A stretch of 14,354 nt of DNA from Synura sp. LO234KE (lineage: Eukaryota; Sar; Synurophyceae; Synurales; Mallomonadaceae), in assembly GCA_015143735.1 (NCBI GenBank), contig VKHC01000127.1:1-14354 (forward strand), written 5' to 3'. The translations under genes and the position numbers were made by a program. This document shows positions 1 through 12,000 of this stretch, in pieces (position 1 is the stretch's first letter; every line of letters begins with the position of its first letter). The notes below the pieces were generated by a model. That model was not told the DNA's origin. It did not search any database and saw nothing but the letters and a program-made list of their open reading frames with translations.

Positions 1-3000
1 GACGTGTCGTTTGACATGGAGCACTACACGACAAACCGCGTACTGCTTGAGCTGGTGGAGCCTATCGTCCTACTCTCTTTATCTCCTACCCGTGGCCCTT
101 ACACAGGTGGGACGACTCTATCCATCACTACTGTACCCAATTCCAAACTAGAATCCAGATACTTAGCTTATAACGTCGAGTGTCTGTTCAACAACACCGT
201 CGTACCCGGCCGTTACACGTCTGATTCCAGTATAATATGCGTCACACCTGTGTTTGTTAACGGAGTTGGGGGTGAGGTGGATGTCCGAGTGTCCTTAAAC
301 GGTCAGGAAAAGTCTTTGAATGGATTGACCTTCACATACAGCTCTGAAATCGCCTTACTTGATATTTACCCTACTTTTGGAAGCGTGAATGGTGGGACAC
401 TAGTCAGTATTAAAGGTCCGACTATATACTCGTCCTCAGAAGCCTACTGTTCATTCAATGATATGATTGTGCGTGCGGTAAAGTCTGAGGACAGAGAACT
501 TGTTTGCGAATCTCCTGCTGTAGATTTCGCGCAAACAGTAACCGTTAGCTTCACTTTAAACAATCAAAATTACATCCAGAATTCAAGTTTATATTTTGAG
601 TACTACGATCGTCCTATCGTCACCCGTATATATCCTGTCCGAGGATCAACAGTGGGGAACACGTCTGTGCGAGTGTATGGGGAAAATTTCCATTTTGGAG
701 CGCGGCCTGACATGAAGTGTAGGTTTGGGGACCAGGTCGTATCTGCAAAAAGGAGCACATCGACTTCCATGAGTTGTACTACACCACCCATCGCGAGAGT
801 ATACGAAACGCAGGAAGTGGATCTGTATGCTTTACCTTTTTCTCCACAAGTGCAAAGTGTGCGAATCACCTCTGCGCCATTGCAGGGTCCGTCGGTTACC
901 ATATCCACAATGGCAGCAGAATGGTCTCCTGAGAAAATTGAAATTCATATTGACGAAACCGACGTGAATGAAGTGCAAGAAATTACTGTAGGTGCAGATT
1001 ACACTCCTCCTCTGAGAGGAGTTTTGAAAGTGAAACAGCCTGCGCGTCGCCAAGAAGTGCAGGTTCTAAAGACATCGTTCGCTCATCTTCCTGAGATTCA
1101 AGCAGTACTCGTTCGGTCACCATACACTACACAGTACCCTACTTCATATGCCGAAGTTCAGATTATTACAATTCAAAGCGCGAGCGCAATCTTGTCACCA
1201 AATAATATCGGAGGACAATTAGTTTTAGAAATGAATGGACGCATAGCATCGTTTCCCGCCTCATCAACTGCAGCGGTAGTCCAGAATGTTCTTCGAGCCA
1301 ATATCACGTTTGCTTCTGGTTGTATGGTAGCCAAAGAATCGACCGCCTACTCGATATCGTGGACGGTTACTTTTGCAAAATCTGTTGGTAATGTTCCTTC
1401 CATAATCGCGTATTTCAGGTCTAGTGTCGCTGGGTTAGGGGTTTCTGCGCATACAGTTTCTGAAGGCGGAGTAGTGGAAATACAACAAGTAAACATCACA
1501 GGGCAGATAAGATACGGAGGATATGTGCGGTTGAATTTTATTGGTACTTCAACATCGAATCTTCACCTCAATGCAACTGCGTCCCAAATTCAATCCGCCC
1601 TGGAGGAAGTTAGTGGTGTCGGCAGAGTCTCCGTTTCGGTTAGTGGTAACAACGCGGTTATTCATGGATCTCATTCAGGCAACGGATCGGTGTCATGGAC
1701 CGTTACATTTCTGCAACGGTTCGGACAGGTCCCTCTGCTAACTGTGACTCCGTTCATCGGTACGAAGGCTACAGTCCATGTCACGAGACTGCAGTCGTGC
1801 ACTGCTTCACCTGTATCGGGTACTTTTCGACTAATGCAAAATAGTTTGTATACCGTACCGTTAAACATATCATCATCCGCCAACGTGCTAAAAGCGACGT
1901 TAAACCGTACTTTTGGTTTCGACTCCGTATCTGTTGCGAGATACGATTTTATCAACGGCGGTGTAATGTTCCTAATCACCGTATATAAACCCTCCGGAAA
2001 TCTCCCTCTATTTCTTCTAGATTCTTCTGGAATCAGTGGTACTGCCGTAAACACCCAAGTTATCTCTCAACAAAATGGAACATCCATCGGAGGTTACTTT
2101 TCGTTCTTTATCAACGATGCCGAGCATGTACACTATGGAAATACAAAAATTGGCGAACCATTGCAGTACGATGCCACCGCCTCAGATGTCGAAATAGCCC
2201 TAGCTCATTTATCTCCGAATCTGCAAGGATGTAGTGTACGTCGAACGACGGGAGATCTTCCAGGGACATACATATGGAAAATCACTTTCCCATTCTCTGT
2301 GGGCAATATTGATTTGTTGAATGTGGATGCAAGTGCGTTGACCGGAGCGACTCCAGTCATGGACATAATGGAAGAGAAATCAGGGCGTATACCTACAGTG
2401 CAGTCCATATCAACTATGGGATCCTCTGAGTTGAGTGGATATTTCTACTTGTCCCTTGAGAACTACACAACAGACGCTATTCTATTCGATGAGTCTGCAG
2501 AGGGTGTCAAACAAAAAATAGAGAGTCTGCCGAATGTTGGGGAAGTTTTTGTCTCACGCACAGCCACAGGCTATGTGGATTACCGCACTTGGTCTGCTGT
2601 TTCCCCTACCGGTGGAGTTCAAGATCCAGATAAGTCCCTGCATCTTGACTTGGTCCATTCTCTATTTCAACATAATTTCAGCACGTACACGTGGTCGGTT
2701 ACGTTCTTAACACGTGCTGGACATATCCCGCTTTTCCAAACGTGCTGCGATGAAATGAATACGGAAGAGGAGTCCGAGATCACGTTGTTGTCTTCGTGGA
2801 CACGAGATTCTCACGTTGTGGTGCGCACGGTGCAGGTCGGAACCATGGAAACATTGCATGGCAACGTATCTCTGGATTTTGCGTCCAATTTCTTTATTTC
2901 TGACGAATATGGGCTCATTAGTCCTAATAATTACACCAACCCTGTTCAGTACAACCAAAAACAGCGTCTTTACTTCTCGTTGAACGCGTCTGCAGATGTA

Positions 3001-6000
3001 GTAGCCAATAGTTTAATAGGGTTGGGGCTGGGCCCTGTCAATATTACTGCATATGGACCGGATGAGAATTTACTCTACTCTTGGGCAATGAACTTCAGCT
3101 CATCAGCGTCAGCAATGGGTCTGACTTTCCTAGATAATTATACATACCCGAGATTATTAGCCGAAACTTCTCAACTGTTTCCACCATATGCAAGAGAATT
3201 TGTTGAATTTGAGTGGCTTGTGGATGAGATGCCTTATCATGAAATCCAGTCAATTGCATTTTCTCAACCGCTTGTCACAGCCGGGGCAACAATTGCATGC
3301 AAACTCAATAAAGTGAATAAGCAGAATATCACAATATCATTTTCTGCTAGCGCCCATCCTGCTGCTGTTTCTTCTGCCTTCAATGCGCATTCCAGTGTAT
3401 TAGGCGATGTTACTGCCCTCCCTCTTAACAGTACTAACCTCGCCGCAGGGTGGTATATTGTTTTCAATGACTACGTCGGTGCACTCCCTCTGATGCAGTG
3501 TGATATAGGAAGTTCAGGCACTGGAGTATCAGTGACGCGTGTCCAGACCGGTAACTTGGCACCCGTATCTGGAATTTTCAACCTTGTCGTGACCACGGCG
3601 GACGGCGATTCCGTAAGCACGAACCCTTTACCTTACAATGCGACCGCTTTACAGATACAGAATGCTCTAAATCAGGCGTTAGGGGCTGGTAGTGTAACCG
3701 TTTCTTCTTCGTACACTTCGCATTCACGCGTTTCTTGGCGTGTCACATTCCTCGGTCACAACGTTGGTGGGAATATTCCAAATATGGTATTGGACACATC
3801 CCAGCTATACGGTGCAAACAGTTTCGGTTCCGTTTCCGAAATTCTCGCCGGTTCTCAAGTTCTTGGTTTCGTTCATCTCCTCGATACTCTCCAACCCAAT
3901 AGTAGTCTTTTGATTCCAGTCGACTCGTCCGCAGAACTGATTGGTCTCTCAATAGCTGAATTTTTAAATATCACATCTGATATAAGTGTGAGCGTGGAGG
4001 GTCCCACGGGGAGCGGCGGGTACAATTGGAATATATCCTACTTCTCTTCAAACTGGACGACAAATACGTATCGATTTACCGGTGAGTACCTAGATGGTAT
4101 TAAGCCTAAGTTGTCATATAAGTTCGCTGGGATTTCGACAACTCCTCTAGCTGGAACTTATCGAATTTATCTCGATCAGAAACACGCTGTTTTTGTAGAC
4201 GCTCCGTATGACATTTCCCCGTCTATATTAGCACAGACATTAGCAGCTCGGAATCCAACAAACTTCTCCAATTGTATGGTAACCAAATCTGCAGTTCATG
4301 CGAATGGAGCCACCAATTGGACGATTGTGTTTCCGTACGGGAAACCGTTACCTTACCTCGCTGTATCTGGACCGTACCTTCTTGGAACAAACGCACGTGT
4401 TACACTTCATCGATACCCCTCCGTCGGTGTGCCGTTGTCGGGCTCATTCGTTCTCCAAATCGGCTCTGCTGGTAGCACTGTCGTCGTAAAGACAAGTGAC
4501 ACCGCCGGTGTGGTTCAGGACTCCATTTCGTCGTTATCCACCTTCGATAACGTTGTGGTTACGAAACCAATTAGTGTACCGAATGAAGTTGAATTTCGAA
4601 TTAGTTTCAATTCATTGAAATACATTCAATCGGCACCAACCATATCTGTTTCTAGTACTTCGGTAATCGGTACAAATGCACAAATTGTAACGAGGACAGT
4701 AAGAGAAGCAGGGTCAGTTACAGTTTTTAATCTTACGACCTATGGGGCGGCGGTGACGGCCAATTTTGATGTATATTGGGATTACTCGCTTGTTGGATCA
4801 TTTGCATTTGGTGCTAGCCCAGATACCCTACAATCGCTTCTGGTTAATTCGCCGTTCGTGTCCTATGCAACTGTAGAAAGGTACTCAAATTTCGGATCTG
4901 GTTTTGAATATCTTATACTAATTGTACCTGAACTCGGATTTCGAAATGATAAATATGTTGTTACGGATACTTCGCCCTATTTCGCTGTAAATACGTCCAG
5001 CGGCTGCTGCGTGACTCTTCAGGTTTATGCGCAACCTACAGTGGATATTACCCGTGGAGGGGAATACACGTTGTCGTTAGGACTGCCTAAGTGTGTCGAG
5101 CTTACAAGTGGTCTGCAGTGTGAATCAAGTCTTGGAATAGAATCTACAAATGGTATTCCGGTAGAGAGCTCTGAGTACTATCTTGCGAAAGAAGTTGAGT
5201 CCCTTAGGTCCATAAATTCCGTGCAAGTTCAGTCAACGGAACTCTTGCCCCAACTACACCCTCAATTAGGATACGTACTGTACGGTGTTCGGTACACGAT
5301 GACGTTTTTAGAGCTTGCGTCGCATCCAATGTTTTCCACCGTAACGGACGAATATGAGTTTACATGGACCCCTGCTGCACTCGAAGTTCTTTTGGATGAC
5401 TACCGTCCAAGAGAGGTCTTCACGATCCCGTCACTTACGACTGACGATACTAGGCTACTTCCTGGATGGAATATCGCTGTATCGAAGATTCAAAGTGGCC
5501 GACCGCCTTATAACCATTCAAACGTTGCTGTTGACGTTACTCTGAACGGTCAGGATTGGTCGTCGAGTTCAGTCATATTTACCTATATACCCACTGCCGT
5601 CGTCACTCGTGTGTCACCGTCACACGGCACGATAAAAGGAGGGACGGAGGTTATCGTTTACGGTGAAAATTTCATCCAATCGAGTGCGTTAGAGTGTCAG
5701 TTTGGGGAGGGCAAAGAAGCTGTTGTTGGCGTTACACGATTCTTCAACAGTTCTTGCATTATTTGCATCACACCACCGTATCTCGGATCGAAAGTGGTCC
5801 ATGTGAAAGTTACCAACAACGGCTATTTGAAAGGTACGGATGTAAGTGAAAGTTTAACCGAGTATATATACGATGACCTCGTTGAGATTACCAACGTGAA
5901 ACCTCCTCTTGGACCAACATCTGGAAATTTCACAGTTCACATTGTTGGAGGCCCATTTAACGATACAAACGAGATCCGCTGCAAATTTGGCTATATTGAA

Positions 6001-9000
6001 GTTCAAGGTTTCTACATAGATGAAGATGAAATTCTGTGCTACGCGCCACCACACCCTCCGGGAGTGTACCCATTAGAGCTTACAATAAATGACCAAGATT
6101 ACACTTACTCGAGGTTTCCGTTTTATTACTATTACGACGAAGCGCTCGCGAGGATAGATCCAGTTGCTGGTCCTGCACTAGCTGCTGGGACATCGGTCAA
6201 CGTCTACGGGACGGGGTTTGTGAATTCTACTTATTTAACCTGTCGATTCGGAGGCACGACTGTCACGGGAAAATACGTCAGTTCGAATTACATCATCTGT
6301 CCTACTCCCCCTTTGGATCTCATCGCTAGCGGGGGGATGCATTATTTCGCTTTGTCGGAAATGAGAAATCGGTACCCAGATCCTGTGTGGGTAGGTACAG
6401 CTGCTGATAATCCTGAAGGATTCCCGGATCGGTTGCTCTTTCCAACTGCCTATTTCTATCCGTTGTATCTATGCCGACTAGTCACGGTGGAAGTGAGCAA
6501 TAACAATCAAGATTTCACCTACAGTGGTATCAATTTCTTGTACCAAGCCGACGCGACGGTGAGGGAAGTGGCACCATCCAGTGGATTTGTCAACCAACCT
6601 ACCGCAATCATTGTATTTGGAGAAAATTTCGTGAACTCCACGTTGTTACGTTGTCGCATAGGTGAGTATGTATCAGTGCCTACTTTCTTAACCGCCCAAA
6701 TGGTACTTTGCTTCACGCCTAGTATTCCAATTGTACAAGCAAATCAAGGATACGCCCGTGACCAAGTCACAGCGACGGTAACAACACCTGAAAACCGCCT
6801 AGCCCAAACGTCGCCTATCGGCACCGGTCCGACGGTGGTCTTTGTTGAAGTCGCTAATAACGGACAGGATTATACAAATAATAAGCGCACTTTTACATTC
6901 AATACTGTATGTAAAACTGGACATTATTGCCCGCAGCAAAACACCATACCTTGTCCCCCGGGAACATACTGTCCTGGAGAATTCAATGCAAACTTTACTC
7001 TGTGTCCGAAAGGGACATACAATCCTAAACTGGCTCAGAGCGATTGTTTGCGGTGTCCGATCGGTTTTGTGTGTCCAGAGGAAGGGATGCAAGTGCCACG
7101 TGTCTGTCCGGCGGGTTTCGTTTGTGAAGTGACTGGGACGATTATTGCGGATAATCCTTGCCCTGCTGGTCATTTTTGTCTGGAGGGGACTGCTACTTCA
7201 GCTACAACATGCGGTCACCCAGATATGTCTTCAGATTTGTTTCCGGTGTTATCTCATGCGGAAGGACCATCAACTTTACGTGTTGGCCGTATTCCGTTCG
7301 GTCATGATTTGTACTTGGGTGCCCGTAACACTGGTTGTTGGAGTAACAACACGGACGATTTTGGCTTGCAAGCATCGGATGATCCGGCTCAATTTTGGAT
7401 GGAGAGGCATGCTATGCCACTGGCACTCGACTCGCCATTTCTGCCCTTGCGAGGTCGCTTTTGCTTAGATGATCAATGCCTACAATTCGAAGATGCGCAA
7501 GATTATAAAGTAACGGATTACGCGTTTGATTATTCGGTGAATCGCTACAAACTCAGAAGACCGGTGCCTTGTCCTCCGGGAATGTACTGTCATCCGGGAA
7601 CAGCGGTTGATATGACGAACATGAAGAACTTCACGACCCCGCAACCTTGTTATGAAAGCATGTATTGCCCAGAGGGCAGCTCAGACCCGAGCGGTTTCGG
7701 TGAATGTCCTCCTGGATTCTACTGCCCTTTCGGAGTTAAAATTGCCTGTCCCACCGGCACATACTGTCCACGGAACGGACACTGGGATCCACTTCCTTGT
7801 CCACCAGGAACTTTCTCCGCGCAAATTGGAGTGTTGGCGTGTTCCGAGTGTCCTCGTGGCTACATCTGTCCAGGATACGGTCGTGTCGCTCCTGCCATAT
7901 GTCCTCCAGGCTACGTGTGTTCGAGGGAAGGATTAAGCTCCCCGATCTTCCTATGTCCCGCAGGATACTATTGTCCGAACGGAACTCTCACAGCAGATCC
8001 GTTCCGCAATGATACGACTCTTCGGCCGTACGCCTGTGCTCCTGGCACCTTCTGTTTGTCCGGTGTAGGTTACGCGGCTGTGCTTAAGGGTAACTACTTG
8101 TATGCCCAACCGTGTGCGGAGGGATTTTACTGCGAGTCCGCGTCTCCTGTACCCACGGGCTCAGGTGTTTGTCCGGCGGGTTTCACCTGCCCTGCCGGAA
8201 CCGCCGTTCCAATCCCGACCCCACAAGGTTATTACGCACCACTCACCGGAATTGTGACCGCTGCCAAGTGTCCTGTAGGCTACTACGCCCCAACGATCGA
8301 AACCGTTACGTGTTACCCTTGTCCACCTGGTACATCCTGCGCTTATGAAGGAACCTACTTAGCGGATATATGTCCACCTGGAACCTACCGCTCGACCCTG
8401 GAAGCAGACGGTATCCCGTGTGTCGCTTGTCCACAGGGAACATGGTCGAAGAATTGGGAACTGCGAGAAAAAGGGGAGTGTACGTACTGCCCGAGTGGTG
8501 TTGTTTGTCCGATCGAAGGCATGACTAATCCCTGTTCCCACAGCGACTTGCCGACTCCGTTTGAACCCGTGCTGAACGTGAACAACGTGCCCACTCCGGA
8601 GTACTACTACGCGAATTTCTTATCTCCTCCTTATTACAGTGCCACCGAATGTCTTAATTTGAATGCGGGCTATTCTACTGGTACCATGGATCCACTGAAA
8701 CAAGAGTATTTCTACGGCGAGTTGATTCCGCCTTACACTGATGTGTTAGGGCGGGGTGCGTATTTAAGGACATGTGACTCCTCTTCCACCGTGTATGTCA
8801 CCACAGCGAAGTGTTACAAGAATTCTCAGCGTTTGGGTTCGATTATTTACCAGCATATGACCGATTATTTTGGTCCTGCTTATGATATTCAAAGTCAAGT
8901 GAAATACCAAGGCTATGGAAATGCATCGAATTATCAGGGCTTTTGGGGAAAGGGCTCATTATATATTAATTTGCCGCACGCTCGCAGATTTGAGCCCGCA

Positions 9001-12000
9001 TTCAACTGCACAAAAGGGTTTCAATTAATGAATGAATCAGATGTAATTTACAACGCAGATGGGGAGACTATCACGGTCTACACTGATGCCCAATATGACC
9101 CAGCGGGTGTACAACGTCAAATTAGTTTAGGTTATGATATATTGTACCCTGGTACTTGTGAGGCGGATATGATCTGCGACTTAGCCGTTTCAGATTCGGA
9201 TAAAACGCAATCCGTCGTCTGCCCGGAAGGATACATTTGTGATGAGGCTACAACCACTACCAATTCCCTGTATTATTTATGTCGCGCTGGGTACTTGTGT
9301 GACTTCGGCACATCACCAGACACGTACCTCGCTGCCCCTCGAGGACAATTTAACATCATTTGCACGGAGGGGTTTTATTGTCCTGATGGTACTGGTTTAG
9401 GCCAAGTTACGAATTTCCCCTGTCCAGCAGGCTACTTTTGCCCTTCTGGTACAGGTTCTCCGTACTTAGGCATAGCTGCCAACGACGCAGTTAATCGAAA
9501 TATTCCTTTGGAAAATCTCAACCCGTGGAAGTTTCTAGATCGTCTTCAGTATGTAGATATAAACGAAATTCAGCTACAGTCAGCGAGTATTATGTACTGT
9601 GTTTACGGCGTCGATCAGGACCTGCTGTCCCGGTATCATGTGTCTTGGCTTCCAGAAGGGGAGGACCTTTTTAACCCAAGCATCACATACCTCCGCCAGG
9701 CTGTTCCAGGGAAAGAACCATACAAGAATGATTCAATTTTAACCGGCCACCATGATGGAAAATATTATCGTCCAAGTACGGAGAGTATCGCCATTGAAAA
9801 TAAGATACAGTGCGCTCGAGACTCCAAGTGGTACTTTGTAGACCTGGCGATATACCGTGGCGCTTGCGACTGTGTCACTTTCTTTGACGTCGTCATAGCG
9901 GTTTATCGCTTATGGCTATGTACCGGTACAGAACCGTTGGATAGTTTAGGTATTGGCGCTATTACCGCTCCATTTCATGGCGGTCGCGATTACTGGTTTG
10001 ATCGCATTCCTCGAGGAACGGGAAGGTGTATCTTTCCTAAAGCTACTGTAGTAAATGCGACAGCTGGTGCTCTGCCATATAACCCGCAGCGTCCATCGAT
10101 CCATGCAGATTCCGAAGGAGCTCTGAACTTATCTGCTGGGTTACACGTTCAGTTTACCTACACCACAGATGCACGTTTCAGTACCTACTCCTTACTGAAG
10201 ACTAACGTGACAAACGAATGGAATGCAGAGAATCTGACCACGTCTAGTGGTATGAATGGTCCCATTGATCCTTATATCTACGACTTATATAATGCAGTTC
10301 GGCTGGTCGAGGAATTCGGAATGCGAGTCGAGGAGCTGTTTTACTTTGAAACGGCAAACGGGGCCACGTTCGGATATACACAATTCTTGCCTGGCGAACG
10401 TGTCCCTGGAAGATTTGATATGTGCGAGTGTCAGAACTTGTATTTGTGTCCAAATGGCACACAGAGCGCTGCTGGGTCGTCAGGCCTCTTGGACTGCGTA
10501 TCAGCTGAAATCGATGTGCTACGACGCTCCAGTGCAATACCCTCTTGGATCAACAGCTCAAATCCACATATCGTAAATCGAACGGACTTATCGATACTTA
10601 GTGGTTACGATGTGAAGACAGAGGAAGACCGTTACACCTACGGCATCGGACTGATTTCGCTCGAGTCTTTGGAAGTTGCAACGGTTACGTTCAATTTTTC
10701 TGGACTTGATAGCAATATGACTTATGGCACCGACTATTTAATTGCTGCATATGTCAACTGTTTGCCATGCCCCACACGATACGTGTGCAATTATGAAATC
10801 GATCCGATGAATTGTACCTCTCCGAGCCAAGCTGTGCAATTCGAGAATTTTCATAACTGCTTATTAACGAATCGATTGACGTCCTGTTTGACCAAGAATG
10901 GTACAAACATACAGTGCGGCACAAACGAGACTTATGTGACATTCAAAGAGCCCGATTATTTCAAGTGTTTACAACTACCATTTATATGTGCACAAGTGTA
11001 CTGGCCGCCACTCGTCTGGAAACCAGCCTTTGAATCGAACCGATCACGCGTAGCCAAAGCCCATGTACAAGAAGCGTTGGGATTGAAAGGAATTTACGTT
11101 GATCCTGCGTGGCTCCTTGACAATAAACTACATCCACCCATGTCGCTCTTGGAATTCGAAGCGCAACTTGGAACGTCCATACCTTACGTGAATGCCTTTG
11201 TGAACGACACAAGACCACCGTCAGCTGTGCCCGGATGCTGTGCTTGTCAACGGCATGATATGCCATATTTCTTCAAAGACGAAGCTACAGTGTCAGGATA
11301 CTTCGATGATAAACACGACTACATCCAGATAAGCTTGAATGCATTAACGAAATGCACAATATTATTGTCGGTGGAGTTAATAAATGGAAAGTTCTACAGC
11401 TCATTCGATAAGTACTTTGTCGATGTGGCGGATATCTCTGTCTTCACTCCGGGGAGAGCGAGGTACACCCCTTCTAGTCCATCTAGAATGTCCTTCTTAG
11501 CTTATTTTGAAGAAGCGAATTACATGACGGCGGTGGATTATCCGTTGAATTTACCTCAATCGCATTATAGGATCGCTGGTCAGTCTCCTGTTTACTCGAG
11601 CAGCTACCAGATTCAAATCGAGAATATTGTGCTCATCGACCGCATTAGTCAGATGAATATTGGAGATCAGAAATACGAATCACGGTATAAAGCTCGTCAA
11701 GAACAACAATTTATCCAACAGGAATTGAGCCGAAATGTAACGGGCGCGAACTTCACGAAAGCAGCGACACAATTCGCCAAGAATCTGCACGTTCCTAATA
11801 TGACCTATTTGAGCAATTATATATACGGAGTGAGTGACCCCTTTTCTGACGTCTATCCGTCGGTAGATTGGTTTACAACGGCGGATCCTTCTGGGACATT
11901 AGATGATGGGGCTGGTACCAGCTACATCGCTGTACCGTACCTTCCGTTTTTCAGTAACTGTAAAGAATTTGACAGTCATATCATTTTCAGTAAAGTGGTA

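Larger units (their letters stand above)
1159..5420 (+). repeat. Array of about 13 beta-rich W-x-V-T-F modules (protein-level repeat, residues 387-1806)
   Basis: The module has three landmarks: a start of the form [ILV]-x-G-x-[FY]-x-[LF]; a middle of the form Y-[ND]-A-[TS]-A-x-x-[VI]-Q-x-A-L followed by V-x-V; and a core W-x-[VI]-[TS]-F, usually trailed by G-x-[VI]-P. The core aromatic falls at residues 454, 566, 657, 759, 898, 1028, 1151, 1246, 1343, 1440, 1532, 1637 and 1765, so spacing is 91-139 residues. Copies differ strongly and no near-identical DNA repeats are visible, so the array is old or fast-evolving. Alternating strands suggest Ig- or cadherin-like beta sandwiches. I cannot match the module to a named family with confidence. 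Similar sequences may occur in giant proteins of other protists (recollection, unverified). Confidence 0.75.

Noticed and set aside
1-60. Translation start at the ATG at bases 16-18
   Set aside because: The frame is open upstream to the window edge, the residues before it fit the end of another beta domain, and no signal peptide follows it.
1671-2054. Minus-strand ORF of 127 codons
   Set aside because: It lies wholly antisense to repeat modules R2-R3 in the continuous +1 frame and shows no domain or motif. A chance shadow of this length is expected opposite 14 kb of coding sequence.
6799-7173. Minus-strand ORF of 124 codons, with a plus-strand ORF of 96 codons inside the same interval in another frame
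   Set aside because: Both overlap IPT domain 7 and the start of the Cys-rich stalk, where the +1 frame has clear family motifs. Neither product shows a recognisable domain.
7145-8348. Plus-strand ORFs in other frames across the Cys-rich region (7145-7468, 7652-7936, 7797-8012, 8112-8348)
   Set aside because: They are out-of-frame readings of the C-P-x-G repeats; their apparent Cys/Arg/Ser-rich repetition comes from the underlying codon pattern.
6910-9480. DNA-level tandem repeats or minisatellite in the Cys-rich region
   Set aside because: Unit lengths vary and synonymous codons differ between units, so repetition exists only at protein level.
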